The notes below the pieces were generated by a model. That model did no database searches, had not been told where the DNA came from, and was given only the letters and a program-made list of their open reading frames with translations. A program made the translations under genes and the position numbers. Below, one piece after another: positions 16,375 to 26,407 of a stretch of DNA of 64,000 bases. This DNA is from Micromonospora sp. NBC_01796. GTDB lineage: Bacteria; Actinomycetota; Actinomycetes; Mycobacteriales; Micromonosporaceae. The DNA lies in assembly GCF_035917455.1 (NCBI RefSeq), contig NZ_CP109078.1, positions 1,054,001-1,118,000 on the forward strand, in the 5' to 3' direction. How positions within the stretch are numbered: position 1 is the first letter of the stretch; the number at the start of each line of letters is the position of its first letter.

Positions 16375-19300
16375 ATGGTCATGTTCAGGAAACTCGCGGC
16401 GCACCGCCTGGCCCGGCGCGCGAAGCAGGACACCGACAGTCGCGCCGCTTCCCCCGCCCAGGCACCGGAAGAGTCCCGGCCCGGCATTCCACAGCAGACC
16501 CAGAGTCAGGTGACAACGGCGGCGATGCTGCCCGCGCCGGACTACTTCGGCTTCGTGCCCAACTACGCGAACAGTCCCCTGCCCCGCCTCGACCCCGCCG
16601 GACAGGTGGTATCCGGCACCGGGATGCGCAAATTCGTCGACTCGCTGCCCCTGGTCGGCGACGGGCAGCGCAACGACCTCGGCAACTTCCTGCCGGTCGC
16701 CACCCCGGACACGGTCAGCTACCCCGGCTGCGACTACTACGAGATCGGGTTGGAGCAGTTCACCCAGCAACTGCACAAGGATCTCGGCCCGACCCGGTTA
16801 CGCGGCTACCGGCAGCTCAACAACGGCACCGACGCCAACGGGCGCAACACGGTCATCCCGCCGAACCGGCCGTACCATCTCGGGCCGGTCATCGTCGCGG
16901 ACCGCAACCGACCGGTACGGGTGAAGTTCGTCAACGGCCTGCCGACCGGCCCCGCCGGGCGGCTGCCGCTGCCGGTGGACCCGACCGTCCGGGGCGCCGG
17001 ACCCGGTCCCCTCGGCGGGCCGGAGCACTATCCGCAGAACCGCGCGGTGCTGCACCTGCACGGGGCGGCCACGCCCTGGATCAGCAACGGCGGCCCCGAC
17101 CAGTGGCTCACCCCGGCCGGCGAACCGACCTCCTACCCCACCGGTACGGGCCTGGTGAACGTGCCGGACATGGCAACACCGGAGCCGGGGGCGGTGACGC
17201 TGTACTACCCGAACCAGGCCGGCGCCCGGCTGCTCTGGTACCACGACCACACCCTCGGCATCGCCCGGCTGACCGTCTACTCCGGGCAGCTCGGCCTCTA
17301 CCTGCTCCGCGACGAGGTGGAACGGGAACTCGTCGCCGAGCAGGTCATCCCGGCCGACGAGATCCCCCTGGTCATCCAGGACAAGACGTTCGTGCCCGGC
17401 GACGCCCAGCTCGAAGCCCAGGACCCGACCTGGGACCGGGTCAACTGGGGCGGTCGGGGGAACCTCTGGTATCCGCACGTCTACATGCCCAACCAGAACC
17501 CGTACAACGAGTCCGGGACCAACCCGATGGGGCGCTGGGACTACGGGCCGTGGTTCTGGCCGCCGTACACGGGGACGGCGCACGGGCCGGCGGAGAACCC
17601 GCACTACGACCCGGCGGGCGCACCCTGGCAACCGCCGGTGATGCCGGGTACGCCGAACCCGTCCGTGGTCCCGGAGGCGTTCCTGGACACCCCGCTGGTC
17701 AACGGGTGCGCGTACCCGTACCTGCGGGTGGCGCCGAAGGCGTACCGGTTCCGGATCCTGAACGCCTGCAACGACCGCAGCCTCAACCTCCAGCTCTACT
17801 ACGCCGCCTCGCACGGGCCGATGTGGCACCCGGACGGGACGCTGGGCGACGGCGGGGCCGGGGAGGTGCCGATGGTCGACGCCACCGCCAACCCCGACCA
17901 CCCGCGCACCTGGCCGACCGACGGCCGGGCCGGAGGTGTGCCCGACCCGGACAGCGTCGGCCCGGACTGGATCCAGATCGGCACCGAGGGTGGACTGCTG
18001 CCCGAGGTGGCGGTGGTGCCGAACCAGCCGATCAACTACGTCTACAACCGGCGGGACATCGCCGCGCTGAACGTCTCCGAGCACTCGCTCCTGCTCGGCC
18101 CCGGCGAGCGGGCGGACGTGATCGTCGACTTCTCCTCCGTACCGCCCGGTTCGAAGATCATCCTTTACAACGACTGTCCGGCGCCGATGCCGGCCTTCGA
18201 CACCCGGTACGACTACTACACCGGTGATCCCGACCGGACCGCCGCCGGTGGTGCCCCGAGCACCCAGCCCGGCTACGGGCCGAACACCCGTACGCTGCTC
18301 CAGTTCCAGGTGGAGGGGACACCGGAGGCGCCGTACGACCTCGAGACGCTGCGTGCCCGGCTGCCCGTGGCGTACGGCGCCAGCCAGCCCCCGCCGATCG
18401 TGCCGCAGCCGGCGTACGACACCGCGTTCGGCACCCGTACGCCGAAGAACACGCACGTCCCGATCCACAGCAACACGATCACGTTCACCCCCGCCGGGCG
18501 GACCGGCCCGGTCACCGTGCCGCTGCGGGCGAAGGCGATCCAGGAACTCTTCGAACCGGAGTACGGCCGGATGAACGCCACCCTCGGGGTGGAACTGCCG
18601 AAGGTCAGCGCGCTGGTGCAGACCACCACACCGCTGTCGTACGTTGACCCGCCCACCGAGATCCTGACCGGGACCGATCCGGGCACCCCGATCGGGGCAC
18701 CGGGCGACGGCACCCAGATCTGGAAGATCACCCACAACGGGGCCGACACCCGGGCGATCCACTTCCACCACCTGGTGGTGCAGTTGATCAACCGGGTCGG
18801 GTGGGACGGCGCGATCCGCCCGCCGGACCCGAACGAGCTGGGCTGGAAGGAGACGATCCGGATGAACCCGCTGGAGGACACGATCGTCGCCATCCGGCCG
18901 ACCGTCCCGGACCCGCTCCCGTTCAAGGTCGGCGACAGCGTACGGCTGCTCGACCCCACCCGACCGGCCGGTACGACCAGCGGCTTCACCCAGGTCAATC
19001 CGCGTACGGGCGAACCGGCGGTGGTCGTCAACCAGGTCTTCAACTTCGGCTGGGAGTACGCCTGGCAGGGTCATCTGGTCGGCCACGAGGGCAGCGAGCT
19101 GAGCCGCCCGGTGGTGCTCCGGGTCTCCCCGGCGCAACCCACCGGGCTCACCTCGACGGCGGCACCCGGCTCACCGACCGTGGCACCGTCGATCGCCCTC
19201 GCCTGGACGAACAACGCGACCCGTCCGGCGGCCACGAACCATCTCGTCGAGCGGGCCACCAACGCCGCCTTCAGCGCCGGTGTCACCGCGTTCAGCCTGC

Positions 19301-20004
19301 CCCCGACGGTCAGTACGACCACCGACTCCACGGTCACGCCCGGGACGACGTACTACTACCGGGTCCGTACGGAGACCGAGGTCGGCTACTCCGGCTGGTC
19401 CAACACCGCCTCCGCGGTGGTACGCCTGATCGCCCCGAGCGGCCTGACCGCGTCCGTGGCCCCGTCCGCCCCCGTACGCGTCGACCTGGCCTGGCGCAAC
19501 CGCTCCTTCGCCACCGAGATCGAGGTGCAGCGGGCGGTGAACCCGACCTTCACCAGCGGGCTGGTCACCGCCTCCGGGCCGTTGACCGCCGCGTACACCG
19601 ACAGCACGGTGAGCCCGAACACCACCTACTACCACCGGGTGCGGACCGTCTACCTCGGCGCCCCGTCACCCTGGTCGACGGTTTCGGTGGTGACCGTGCC
19701 GACCGCACCGGCGGTGCCGCACAGCCTCTCCGCGACCATCGCCGCCGCCGCACCGGACTCGGTCAGCGTGCAGCTCAACTGGTTCGAGAGCGCGGGCAGC
19801 GTGGTCAGCGGCTTCACCCTGCAACGGGCCAACGACGACTCGTTCGGCACCGGGCTGACCAGCTTCACCATCGCCGGTACCGCCCGTTCGTTCACCAACA
19901 CCGGGCTGGCCCCCGGCACCACGTACCACTGGCGGATCCAGGCCTTCAACGCCGTCGGCACCTCCGCCTTCACCACCCCGCTCGCCGTCCAGCCCCCGGA
20001 CTAA
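16375..20004 (+). CDS. Multicopper-oxidase-like protein with three fibronectin type III domains; copper sites degenerate
   Basis: 1,209 residues from the ATG at 16375 (GGGGAGGGAG just upstream). The three cupredoxin domains of a CotA/bilirubin-oxidase-like enzyme span about residues 60-920. The first two copper motifs are intact (HLHG at 227-230, HDH at 290-292). In the third the usual leading His of HPxHxH is Arg793 (RAIHFH), and the fourth reads WQGHLVGHEGSEL instead of WHCHxxxHExxxM, so the type 1 Cys (Gly899), one type 3 His (Gln898) and the axial Met are missing. Three fibronectin III domains follow (about 920-1010, 1013-1100, 1105-1209). No Sec or Tat signal is evident. It is probably not a working oxidase and may bind or structure something. 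It is convergent with pspM, overlapping by 4 bp. Confidence 0.85.
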   Translation: MVMFRKLAAHRLARRAKQDTDSRAASPAQAPEESRPGIPQQTQSQVTTAAMLPAPDYFGFVPNYANSPLPRLDPAGQVVSGTGMRKFVDSLPLVGDGQRNDLGNFLPVATPDTVSYPGCDYYEIGLEQFTQQLHKDLGPTRLRGYRQLNNGTDANGRNTVIPPNRPYHLGPVIVADRNRPVRVKFVNGLPTGPAGRLPLPVDPTVRGAGPGPLGGPEHYPQNRAVLHLHGAATPWISNGGPDQWLTPAGEPTSYPTGTGLVNVPDMATPEPGAVTLYYPNQAGARLLWYHDHTLGIARLTVYSGQLGLYLLRDEVERELVAEQVIPADEIPLVIQDKTFVPGDAQLEAQDPTWDRVNWGGRGNLWYPHVYMPNQNPYNESGTNPMGRWDYGPWFWPPYTGTAHGPAENPHYDPAGAPWQPPVMPGTPNPSVVPEAFLDTPLVNGCAYPYLRVAPKAYRFRILNACNDRSLNLQLYYAASHGPMWHPDGTLGDGGAGEVPMVDATANPDHPRTWPTDGRAGGVPDPDSVGPDWIQIGTEGGLLPEVAVVPNQPINYVYNRRDIAALNVSEHSLLLGPGERADVIVDFSSVPPGSKIILYNDCPAPMPAFDTRYDYYTGDPDRTAAGGAPSTQPGYGPNTRTLLQFQVEGTPEAPYDLETLRARLPVAYGASQPPPIVPQPAYDTAFGTRTPKNTHVPIHSNTITFTPAGRTGPVTVPLRAKAIQELFEPEYGRMNATLGVELPKVSALVQTTTPLSYVDPPTEILTGTDPGTPIGAPGDGTQIWKITHNGADTRAIHFHHLVVQLINRVGWDGAIRPPDPNELGWKETIRMNPLEDTIVAIRPTVPDPLPFKVGDSVRLLDPTRPAGTTSGFTQVNPRTGEPAVVVNQVFNFGWEYAWQGHLVGHEGSELSRPVVLRVSPAQPTGLTSTAAPGSPTVAPSIALAWTNNATRPAATNHLVERATNAAFSAGVTAFSLPPTVSTTTDSTVTPGTTYYYRVRTETEVGYSGWSNTASAVVRLIAPSGLTASVAPSAPVRVDLAWRNRSFATEIEVQRAVNPTFTSGLVTASGPLTAAYTDSTVSPNTTYYHRVRTVYLGAPSPWSTVSVVTVPTAPAVPHSLSATIAAAAPDSVSVQLNWFESAGSVVSGFTLQRANDDSFGTGLTSFTIAGTARSFTNTGLAPGTTYHWRIQAFNAVGTSAFTTPLAVQPPD

Positions 20005-20762
20005 CGCGGAGTGCGGAGCTGGGACAGGCCGGTGGCAATGCCGTGGAGGAGGTCGGTCGCCTCGGTCAACCGGGTGGCGGCCGGGTGTTCGGTCGCGGAC
20101 CTCGTGTCCTCGGCCAGGTAGGCGGCGGCCGCGACGACCAGCGCCTCGTAGGCGGTGATGCCCCGGTCGAGCTGCCCGCACAGGTCCCGGTGCGCCGACT
20201 CCAACGCCGGGCGGGACCCGTCGGGCGCGAGCCGCATCGCCTTCTCCAGGCTGGCCACCCGGTGCGCCAGGTCGTGCAGCGAGGTCTCCGCCACGGTCGC
20301 CTCCAGCACCGCCGGCCCGGCCAGGGCGGGCAGCCGACCGGCCAGCCCGGTCATCGTGGACGAGGCCCGGGACAGTCGGTTCCACGGCTCGGCGGCGGCG
20401 GAGCCGCGCAGGGTGAACCGGGCCTTCTGCCGGCGTACCTCGGCCAGCGCCCCGGCACCGGCGGGGAGCCGCTCGACCGCGGCGATGAGTTGCGCGCGGG
20501 TCCGCTCGGCCGCCAGCGCCGGATCGGGCGGCGGTGGCGCCGGTTGCGCCGCCAGCAGGCGCAGGTCGGCCCACCGCCAGAGGGCCAACGCCGCGGTGCC
20601 GCCGGCACCGGCGACCCAGGCCGCGTCCGGCAGACCCAGTCCCTGGTACGGAGTCAGGACCACGGCGGCGCCGCCCAGCCCACCCGCCCAGACGCTCCAC
20701 CAGCGGGCGGAACGGCGCAGGGAGCGCAAACGTCGGAAGTACCGGGCTCGCTGGTCTGCCAT
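20001..20762 (-). CDS. pspM: PspM-like envelope stress membrane protein
   Basis: 253 residues, with GGAGAGG before the ATG. Two hydrophobic spans near residues 22-40 and 46-65 are followed by a long helical cytoplasmic part (RLPAGAGALAEVRRQKARFT and LHDLAHRVASLEKAMRLAP). Position and topology directly behind pspA and clgR match PspM of the actinobacterial phage-shock system, where a membrane protein recruits PspA; sequence alone would not identify it. It follows pspA by 22 bp and is clearly in its operon. Its last bases overlap the end of the multicopper-oxidase-like gene. Confidence 0.75.
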   Translation of the reverse strand: MADQRARYFRRLRSLRRSARWWSVWAGGLGGAAVVLTPYQGLGLPDAAWVAGAGGTAALALWRWADLRLLAAQPAPPPPDPALAAERTRAQLIAAVERLPAGAGALAEVRRQKARFTLRGSAAAEPWNRLSRASSTMTGLAGRLPALAGPAVLEATVAETSLHDLAHRVASLEKAMRLAPDGSRPALESAHRDLCGQLDRGITAYEALVVAAAAYLAEDTRSATEHPAATRLTEATDLLHGIATGLSQLRTPR

Positions 20763-20784
20763 CGCTGCCCTCTCCTGCCCGAAC

Positions 20785-21645
20785 TCAGCCGGCGGCGCTC
20801 TGGTCGCCGGTCGAGCGCTCCTTGGCCAGGCTCGCCCGGATCTCGTCGAGCCGGGCCACGCCCGCGTTGTCCGCCGCCCGGTTGGCCTGGTCGACCGCCG
20901 GCTGGGTCTTCCCGCCGAGCTGATCCCCGGACATGCTCGCCCGGATCTGCTCCAACCGGGCCGACCCGGCCAGGTCGAGGCTGCTCTTCTGGACCTCCAG
21001 CATCCGCCCCTCGACCGAGTTGCCGGCGAGTTCGGCGCGGCCCATGGCGGTGGCGTACCGGCGTTCGATCTTGTCCCGCACCTCGTCCAACGAGGGGGTG
21101 GTGCCCGGCGCGGCCAGCGTCGACATCGACTCCAGCGACTTCGCCACGGTTTCCTGCATCTTGGCCTGCTCGAGCTGACTCAGCAGCTTGGTCCGCTCGG
21201 CCAGCTTCTGCTGGAGGATCATCTGGTTGTTCTCGACCGCCCGACGGGCCTGCCCGGCGGCGCCGAGTGCCTGGTCGTGCAGGGCCTTGAGATCCTCGGT
21301 CGACTGCTCGGCCGAGACGAGCTGGGCGGCCAGGGTCTGCGCGGTCTGCTCGAACTTCTGCGCCTCCGCCTCGTCGCCCCCGGCACGGGCCTTGTCGGCG
21401 AGGACCAGCGCCTGACGGGTCATCCCCTGCAACCGCTCGACCTCGGACATCTGCCGGGACAGCCGCATCTCCAGCTGGTGCTGGTTGCCGATGACCGCTG
21501 CCGCCTGCTGTACGAGTGCCTGGTGCTGGCGCTGGGACTCCTCGATGGCCTGCTGTATCTGCACCTTCGGATCGGCGTGCTCATCGATCTTGGCGCCGAA
21601 CAGCGCCATCAGGTAGCGCACTCCCTTGACGAACGGGTTCGCCAT
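20785..21645 (-). CDS. pspA: PspA/IM30 family protein
   Basis: 286 residues, almost entirely helical and charged, as in PspA. The amphipathic N-terminal helix is [19 protein letters not shown]; then come [20 protein letters not shown] and a long coiled coil to about residue 215 ([20 protein letters not shown] is close to the family hallmark). PspA coats stressed inner membrane and controls its own regulator. The C-terminal part carries a 35-residue internal repeat, [10 protein letters not shown] at 229-238 and [10 protein letters not shown] at 264-273. It lies between clgR and pspM in the usual actinobacterial order, 187 bp after clgR. Confidence 0.95.
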   Translation of the reverse strand: MANPFVKGVRYLMALFGAKIDEHADPKVQIQQAIEESQRQHQALVQQAAAVIGNQHQLEMRLSRQMSEVERLQGMTRQALVLADKARAGGDEAEAQKFEQTAQTLAAQLVSAEQSTEDLKALHDQALGAAGQARRAVENNQMILQQKLAERTKLLSQLEQAKMQETVAKSLESMSTLAAPGTTPSLDEVRDKIERRYATAMGRAELAGNSVEGRMLEVQKSSLDLAGSARLEQIRASMSGDQLGGKTQPAVDQANRAADNAGVARLDEIRASLAKERSTGDQSAAG

Positions 21646-21832
21646 CTTCGCGTAGTCCCCTCGGTGTCATCCGCTTCGGCCGGTTGCCGCCCGACCGGTG
21701 TACACCGGTCGAACACGGCATGGTCACCATCGTCCCAGGCCGGCGCCACACCGGCAGACGACCACGGGGATATCGGCCGGGAAGCACCTCTGGAACTGCC
21801 ACCCTACGCCGCAGAGGGCGCTCCGAGCAGGG

Positions 21833-22306
21833 TCAGGCGGCGCGGACGATGTCGCGACCCCGGTCGGTGGTCGACCGGACCCGACGGGTGGTGCGCAGCG
21901 TGGCCTTGAGCGGCGAGTCCTGGCGCACCGAGACGGAGACGTTCCCGTCGGTGGCGACCTGGCGTACGCCCGAATCGGTCACCGTACGCACACCGGACTC
22001 GGTGAGCACGGTGCGGGCCGGCACGTCGACCGTCGACCGTTCCTGCACCGGTGCCAGCACCCCGGACACCTGTTCGCCGAGCGCGACGGTGTCGCTGACC
22101 TCGCGCAACAGCTCGGAGAGGCGGGCGCCGAGGGCGTCACAGATGGCGGCGAGCAGCTCGCTCGACGCCTCCTTCTGGCCGCGTTCGATCTCGGAAAGGT
22201 AGCCGAGGCTGACGTTGGCGGCCGAGGAAACCTCGCGCAGGGTCCGGTGCTGACCCTGCCGGCGAGCACGCAACGCGTCACCGATCACCCGGCGTAGCAG
22301 GACCAT
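21833..22306 (-). CDS. clgR: ClgR family transcriptional regulator (XRE HTH)
   Basis: 157 residues with GGGGGAGG before the ATG. The XRE helix-turn-helix occupies residues 8-68 ([20 protein letters not shown], then [18 protein letters not shown]), almost identical in style to ClgR, the activator of clp protease and psp genes in actinobacteria. The C-terminal half has an odd Val/Thr-rich repeat ([20 protein letters not shown]). Many ClgR proteins end in Ala-Ala and are ClpP substrates; this one also ends VRAA. It heads the clgR-pspA-pspM run. Confidence 0.9.
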   Translation of the reverse strand: MVLLRRVIGDALRARRQGQHRTLREVSSAANVSLGYLSEIERGQKEASSELLAAICDALGARLSELLREVSDTVALGEQVSGVLAPVQERSTVDVPARTVLTESGVRTVTDSGVRQVATDGNVSVSVRQDSPLKATLRTTRRVRSTTDRGRDIVRAA

Positions 22307-22488
22307 CGCACCTCCCCCTCACGTGGGACCGTAGCTCCGGCGGCAGTCAGCGCAACGCCGCGTGGAGCGACTCCGACCCCCAATCCCGACCGCTGCCGGG
22401 ACCTTCCCGCAACCGTACCCGTTGCCGGCCCGCACGACATCCCACCCCGCCGGTCCGGATTCCGGCCGGCACCCGCCGGGCGCCCCGG

Positions 22489-23010
22489 TCAGCTCCGCAC
22501 CGGGGGCGGCGGTACGCCGTGCAACCGGTCCACGAGCAGCCGCAACGCCTCGGTGACCGTGTGCGCCCTGATCTGGTCCCGGCCGCCCCCGAGGCGCAGC
22601 TCACGCACCTGCGTACCGCCAGGTCCGGCCACCGCGACGTAGACGAGCCCGACCGGACGGCCGTTCTGCGGCTCCGGACCGGCGACCCCGGTGGTTGCCA
22701 GGCACCAGTCGGCGCCGCAGCGTCGGCGACCGCCCTCGGCCAGCGCGACGGCCACGTCCGCGTCGACCGGACCCCGTGCGGCGAGCAGTTCGGCCGGTAC
22801 GCCGGCCAGGGATTCCTTCAGGTCGGTGGCGTAGACCACCAGCCCGCCCCGGAACACGCTGCTCACCCCGGCGATGTCCACGATCGTGGCGGCCAGCAGC
22901 CCGCCGGTGAGCGACTCCACCACGGCCAGGGTCTCGCCCCGCTCGGCCAGCGGGTGCACCGCCGCAGCCGCCTCGGTCGCCGCGACCCGTGCCTCGACCC
23001 CGCCCGTCAT
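22489..23010 (-). CDS. CinA C-terminal-type nicotinamide-nucleotide amidohydrolase
   Basis: 173 residues from the ATG at 23010 (GCGAGGGGGCGGG upstream); a GTG at 23043 is an alternative. AVVESLTGGLLAATIVDIAG, FRGGLVVYATDLKESLAGV, ADWCLATTGVAGPEPQNGRP and VGLVYVAVAGPGG are the conserved blocks of the stand-alone CinA C-terminal domain (PncC), which deamidates nicotinamide mononucleotide to nicotinate mononucleotide in NAD salvage. Location between pgsA and clgR is the standard actinobacterial order. Confidence 0.92.
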   Translation of the reverse strand: MTGGVEARVAATEAAAAVHPLAERGETLAVVESLTGGLLAATIVDIAGVSSVFRGGLVVYATDLKESLAGVPAELLAARGPVDADVAVALAEGGRRRCGADWCLATTGVAGPEPQNGRPVGLVYVAVAGPGGTQVRELRLGGGRDQIRAHTVTEALRLLVDRLHGVPPPPVRS

Positions 23011-23092
23011 CCCGCCCCCTCGCCATCCAACCGACCCACCCACCGACCAACCCGCGCCGGCCGGTCCCGGTGACGGAACCCTCGGGCGGCGG

Positions 23093-23689
23093 TCAGTTGG
23101 CCCGACGACGCAGGCGCAGGGCCCGTACCACGTAGTCGAGCCCGGTGATCATGGTCACCACCAGGGCCACACCCATGATCCATGGGCCGACGAAGGTGGC
23201 CGAATCCGGCACCGGCCAGAGGTACCAGACGATCGCGAGGATCTGCAGCGCGGTCTTGGCCTTGCCGCCCCGACTGGCCGCGATCACCCCGAACCGGATC
23301 ACCCAGAACCGGATCAACGTGACGCCGAACTCACGGGCCAGGATCAGCAGGGTGACCCACCAGGGCAGCAGGTCGTACCAGGAGAGCAGGACCAGGGCGG
23401 CGCCGGTCAGCGCCTTGTCGGCGATCGGGTCGGCGACCTTGCCGACCGCGGTGACCAGCTTGAACCGCCGGGCGATCCAGCCGTCGAGCAGGTCGGTCGC
23501 GGACGCCACCGCGAAGGTCAGGCAGGCGGCGATCCGCCACGCCGGATGGGTCATCTCGGAGACGACCGCCAACGCCACGAACACCGGGACCAGGACGAGC
23601 CGCAGGGCGGTGAGCGCGTTGGCCGCGTTGACGACGGGCACCGGCTCGACCATGGCGGCCGGGGCGGTGGGCTCCGACGCCTCCGTCAC
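23093..23689 (-). CDS. pgsA: CDP-diacylglycerol-glycerol-3-phosphate 3-phosphatidyltransferase
   Basis: 198 residues, GTG start four bases after the rimO stop. The CDP-alcohol phosphotransferase motif DGWIARRFKLVTAVGKVADP continuing IADKAL gives D-G-x2-A-R-x8-G-x3-D-x3-D, with both catalytic Asp residues. About five hydrophobic spans are visible. It makes phosphatidylglycerol phosphate in the cytoplasmic membrane, first committed step to phosphatidylglycerol and cardiolipin. Neighbour order rimO-pgsA-cinA supports the assignment over other members of the family. Confidence 0.92.
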   Translation of the reverse strand: MTEASEPTAPAAMVEPVPVVNAANALTALRLVLVPVFVALAVVSEMTHPAWRIAACLTFAVASATDLLDGWIARRFKLVTAVGKVADPIADKALTGAALVLLSWYDLLPWWVTLLILAREFGVTLIRFWVIRFGVIAASRGGKAKTALQILAIVWYLWPVPDSATFVGPWIMGVALVVTMITGLDYVVRALRLRRRAN

Positions 23690-23693
23690 GCCG

Positions 23694-25214
23694 TCACCTC
23701 GCGCCGCCGGGCGGGCTGGCCGCCGCGGAGACCAGTTCGACCGGTACGGCGATCAGGTCGACTCCCTCGGTTGCGGTGACGGTGGCCCGGACCAGGTCAC
23801 CGGGGCGCAGCGCGGCCAGGTCGACCCCGCCCTCCACCGGTGCCACCAGGGTCGTGGAGCCGTCGACCTCGGGCGCCTGGTGCTCGGCGCGCCCCTCGAT
23901 CTGCCCGCCGTCGACCGTGTCGACCAGGACCTCGACGGTCGAGCCGAGGCGTTCCTCGGCCCGCTGGGAGCAGAGTTCGTCGGCGAGCGCGCTCAGCCGG
24001 TCGTACCGTCGCTTGATCGTGGCCGACGCGACCTTGCCGGGCAGGCCGGCGGCCTCGGTGCCGTCCTCGTCGCTGTAGTCGAACATCCCGATCGCGTCGA
24101 GCCGGGCCTCGGAGAGGAAGCGGACCAGCTCGTCCACGTCGGCGCGGGTCTCGCCGGGGAAGCCGACGATGAAGTTGCTGCGCGCACCCGCCGCCGGGGC
24201 CAGGTCGCGGGCCGAGCCGAGCAGTTCGAGGAATCGGGCGGTGGACCCGAAACGGCGCATCCGGCGCAGGACGGGCTCGCTGGAGTGCTGGAACGACAGG
24301 TCGAAGTAGGCCGCGACCCCCGGGGTGGTGGCGATCGTCTCGACCAGGCCCGGCCGGGTCTCCGCCGGTTGCAGGTAGCTCGCCCGGACCCGGACGATCC
24401 CGGTCACGGCGGCGAGCTGCGGCAAAAGCTTCTCCAGCAGGCGCGGGTCGCCCAGGTCCTTGCCGTACGAGGTGGAGTTCTCGCTGACCAGCACCAGCTC
24501 GCGTACGCCCGTCCGGGCCAGCCATTCCGCCTCGGCCAGCAGCTCTTCCGGGGGGCGGGAGACGAAGGCGCCCCGGAACGCCGGGATGGCGCAGAACGCG
24601 CACCGCCGGTCGCAGCCGCTGGCGAGCTTGAGCGAGGCGACCGGGCCGGCGTCGAGCCGGTGGCGCAGCACCGGCCGCAGGTGCGCCGGGGTGTGCTCGT
24701 CGGTGACGAGGCCACCGCCGGCCGGACGGACGGAGGTCTGGGCGTGACCGGGGAGCACGACCCCGCTGCCGTGCCGGTCGACCGGGGTCAGCGGGAGCAG
24801 TTCCCGGCGGTCCCTGGGGGTGTGCGCGACGACCTGCTCACCGGCGAGGACGGCGTTGAGCCGGGCCGAGATGTCGGGGTAGTCGTCGAAGCTCAGTACG
24901 GCGCCGGCCTCGGGCAGGCTGTCGGCGAGTTCACGGCCGTAGCGCTCGGCCATGCACCCGGCGGCGACCACCTTGGCTCCGGTGTCGGCGGCGGCGAGCA
25001 GGGTCTCGATCGAGTCCTGCTTGGCCTTCTCGACGAAGCCGCACGTGTTGACCAGCACCACGTCGGCACCCTCGCCGTCCGTGGTCACCTGCCATCCGTC
25101 GGCGTCGAGGCGGGCCGCCAGCTCCTCCGAGTCGACCTCGTTGCGGGCACAGCCCAGGGTCAGCAGTGCGACCCGGCGGCCGGTGGTCGAGGAAGACGAA
25201 GTAGCAGACACCAT
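23694..25214 (-). CDS. rimO: Ribosomal protein S12 methylthiotransferase
   Basis: 506 residues. The N-terminal MTTase domain begins [20 protein letters not shown] and has the cluster cysteines in LGCARN, NTCGFV and AAGCMAERY. The radical-SAM loop is [20 protein letters not shown], and a C-terminal TRAM domain follows (residues about 425-500). RimO adds a methylthio group to an Asp of S12 using two 4Fe-4S clusters. About 20-50 residues between the two parts ([20 protein letters not shown]) form a linker. It is followed closely by pgsA. Confidence 0.95.
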   Translation of the reverse strand: MVSATSSSSTTGRRVALLTLGCARNEVDSEELAARLDADGWQVTTDGEGADVVLVNTCGFVEKAKQDSIETLLAAADTGAKVVAAGCMAERYGRELADSLPEAGAVLSFDDYPDISARLNAVLAGEQVVAHTPRDRRELLPLTPVDRHGSGVVLPGHAQTSVRPAGGGLVTDEHTPAHLRPVLRHRLDAGPVASLKLASGCDRRCAFCAIPAFRGAFVSRPPEELLAEAEWLARTGVRELVLVSENSTSYGKDLGDPRLLEKLLPQLAAVTGIVRVRASYLQPAETRPGLVETIATTPGVAAYFDLSFQHSSEPVLRRMRRFGSTARFLELLGSARDLAPAAGARSNFIVGFPGETRADVDELVRFLSEARLDAIGMFDYSDEDGTEAAGLPGKVASATIKRRYDRLSALADELCSQRAEERLGSTVEVLVDTVDGGQIEGRAEHQAPEVDGSTTLVAPVEGGVDLAALRPGDLVRATVTATEGVDLIAVPVELVSAAASPPGGAR

Positions 25215-25309
25215 CCGAGGGTACCGGGCCGCTCCGGAAGCCCGGCGAGCGCTAGGGGTGCCTGCCGGGTGCGCAACCCCCCGGCCGCGCCGCTCCCCTC
25301 ACCGCAGGG

Positions 25310-26233
25310 CTAGGCGGGCAGCGCCTCGACCCGGGCCAGCCGGTCGAGCAGGAAGACCTCCGCGCCGGCCAGCCCGACCGAGCAGAACAGGGTGACCTGG
25401 TCGGCGTCCGTCCGGCCCGGCTGTTCGCCGGTGAGCAGCGCGCCGAGGTGGCGCAGCCGGTCGGCGTACGGGGCGACGGCGGCGAGCATCGGCGGGCGGT
25501 AGTCCATCGCCTGGGCCAGCGAGTCGGTGACCAGCACCTCCGCCCGGTCGAGCAGGTCCGTACCGAACTCGGCCCGGCCCTGCTGCTTGAAGCCGACCAC
25601 GTTGACGTGGGTACCGGGCGCGAGATCCGCCGGGTCGATCACCGGTACGGGGCTGTCGGTGGCGAGGACGACCAGGTCACGGTCGCGTACCGCCTCACTG
25701 GCGCTGGTCACCGCCCGTGCGGGTACGCCCAGCTCGGCCCGTACCCGGGCGGCGAAGGCGTCCCGGACGGCCGGCGTACGGCAGTGGACGGTGACCTCGC
25801 GCAGCGGGCGTACCGCCGCGGTGGCCCAGACGTGCGCCCACGCCTGCCGTCCGGCACCGAGCACGCCGACCGTGGCGGCGTCGGGGCGGGCCAGGGTGTC
25901 GACCGCCACCGCCCCGAGGGCGCCGCTGCCGCGCGAACCGATCTCCTCGCCGACCGCTATCGCCCGGATCCGTCCCGAGCCGGCGTCGTGCAGGACGACG
26001 AGTTGCTCGGCGTCGGGGTGGCCGAAGGTGTCGTAGGAACGGAACCCGTACCACTCCTCGGTGAGCTGCCCGGCGGCCGTGACCAGGCGACCTCCGTGCA
26101 GGGCGGCGGACGCCCGGGGCGGCGCGACCAACCGCCCGGAGTACGCGGCCAGCAGCGCGGCGCGCATCGCGGCGACGGCGGTGGTGCCGTCGAGCCGTTG
26201 CGCCACCTCGTCGTCGGTGAGAAGCAGGGTCAT
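25310..26233 (-). CDS. Ornithine cyclodeaminase/mu-crystallin family protein
   Basis: 307 residues. The Rossmann motif is TVGVLGAGRQAWAHVWATAA (about residues 120-140), with the preceding segment AIAVGEEIGSRGSGALGAVA and later VLATDSPVPVIDPADLAPG and HVNVVGFKQQGRAEFGTDLL. Enzymes of this family are NAD(P)-dependent cyclodeaminases or amino-acid dehydrogenases; the Lys and Glu residues that mark true ornithine cyclodeaminase are not obvious, so the substrate is left open. It sits between rimO and ftsK, genes that are closer together in other actinomycetes. Confidence 0.85.
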   Translation of the reverse strand: MTLLLTDDEVAQRLDGTTAVAAMRAALLAAYSGRLVAPPRASAALHGGRLVTAAGQLTEEWYGFRSYDTFGHPDAEQLVVLHDAGSGRIRAIAVGEEIGSRGSGALGAVAVDTLARPDAATVGVLGAGRQAWAHVWATAAVRPLREVTVHCRTPAVRDAFAARVRAELGVPARAVTSASEAVRDRDLVVLATDSPVPVIDPADLAPGTHVNVVGFKQQGRAEFGTDLLDRAEVLVTDSLAQAMDYRPPMLAAVAPYADRLRHLGALLTGEQPGRTDADQVTLFCSVGLAGAEVFLLDRLARVEALPA

Positions 26234-26407
26234 ACGAAGATCCTGATAGTTGAACCGGACTTGAGGTCAAGTCGGACGGGTGAGGTTTACCACACAGCGG
26301 GTCGCCACCGGGGCGATGGCTAGACTGGCGGAAGGTGGACGCTTTCGCGTACGCCCCGGACGAGCGCGTGCCGTACCCGGCCAGGCAAAGACGGCGCGCA
26401 GACGGTG

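Noticed and set aside
16798-19137. Long open frame antisense to the multicopper-oxidase-like gene
   Set aside because: High-GC codon bias leaves antisense frames open; no domain motifs are seen and the sense protein is clearly real.
22307-22488. ClgR autoregulatory box
   Set aside because: I could not find a convincing CGC-N5-GCG palindrome in the expected form.
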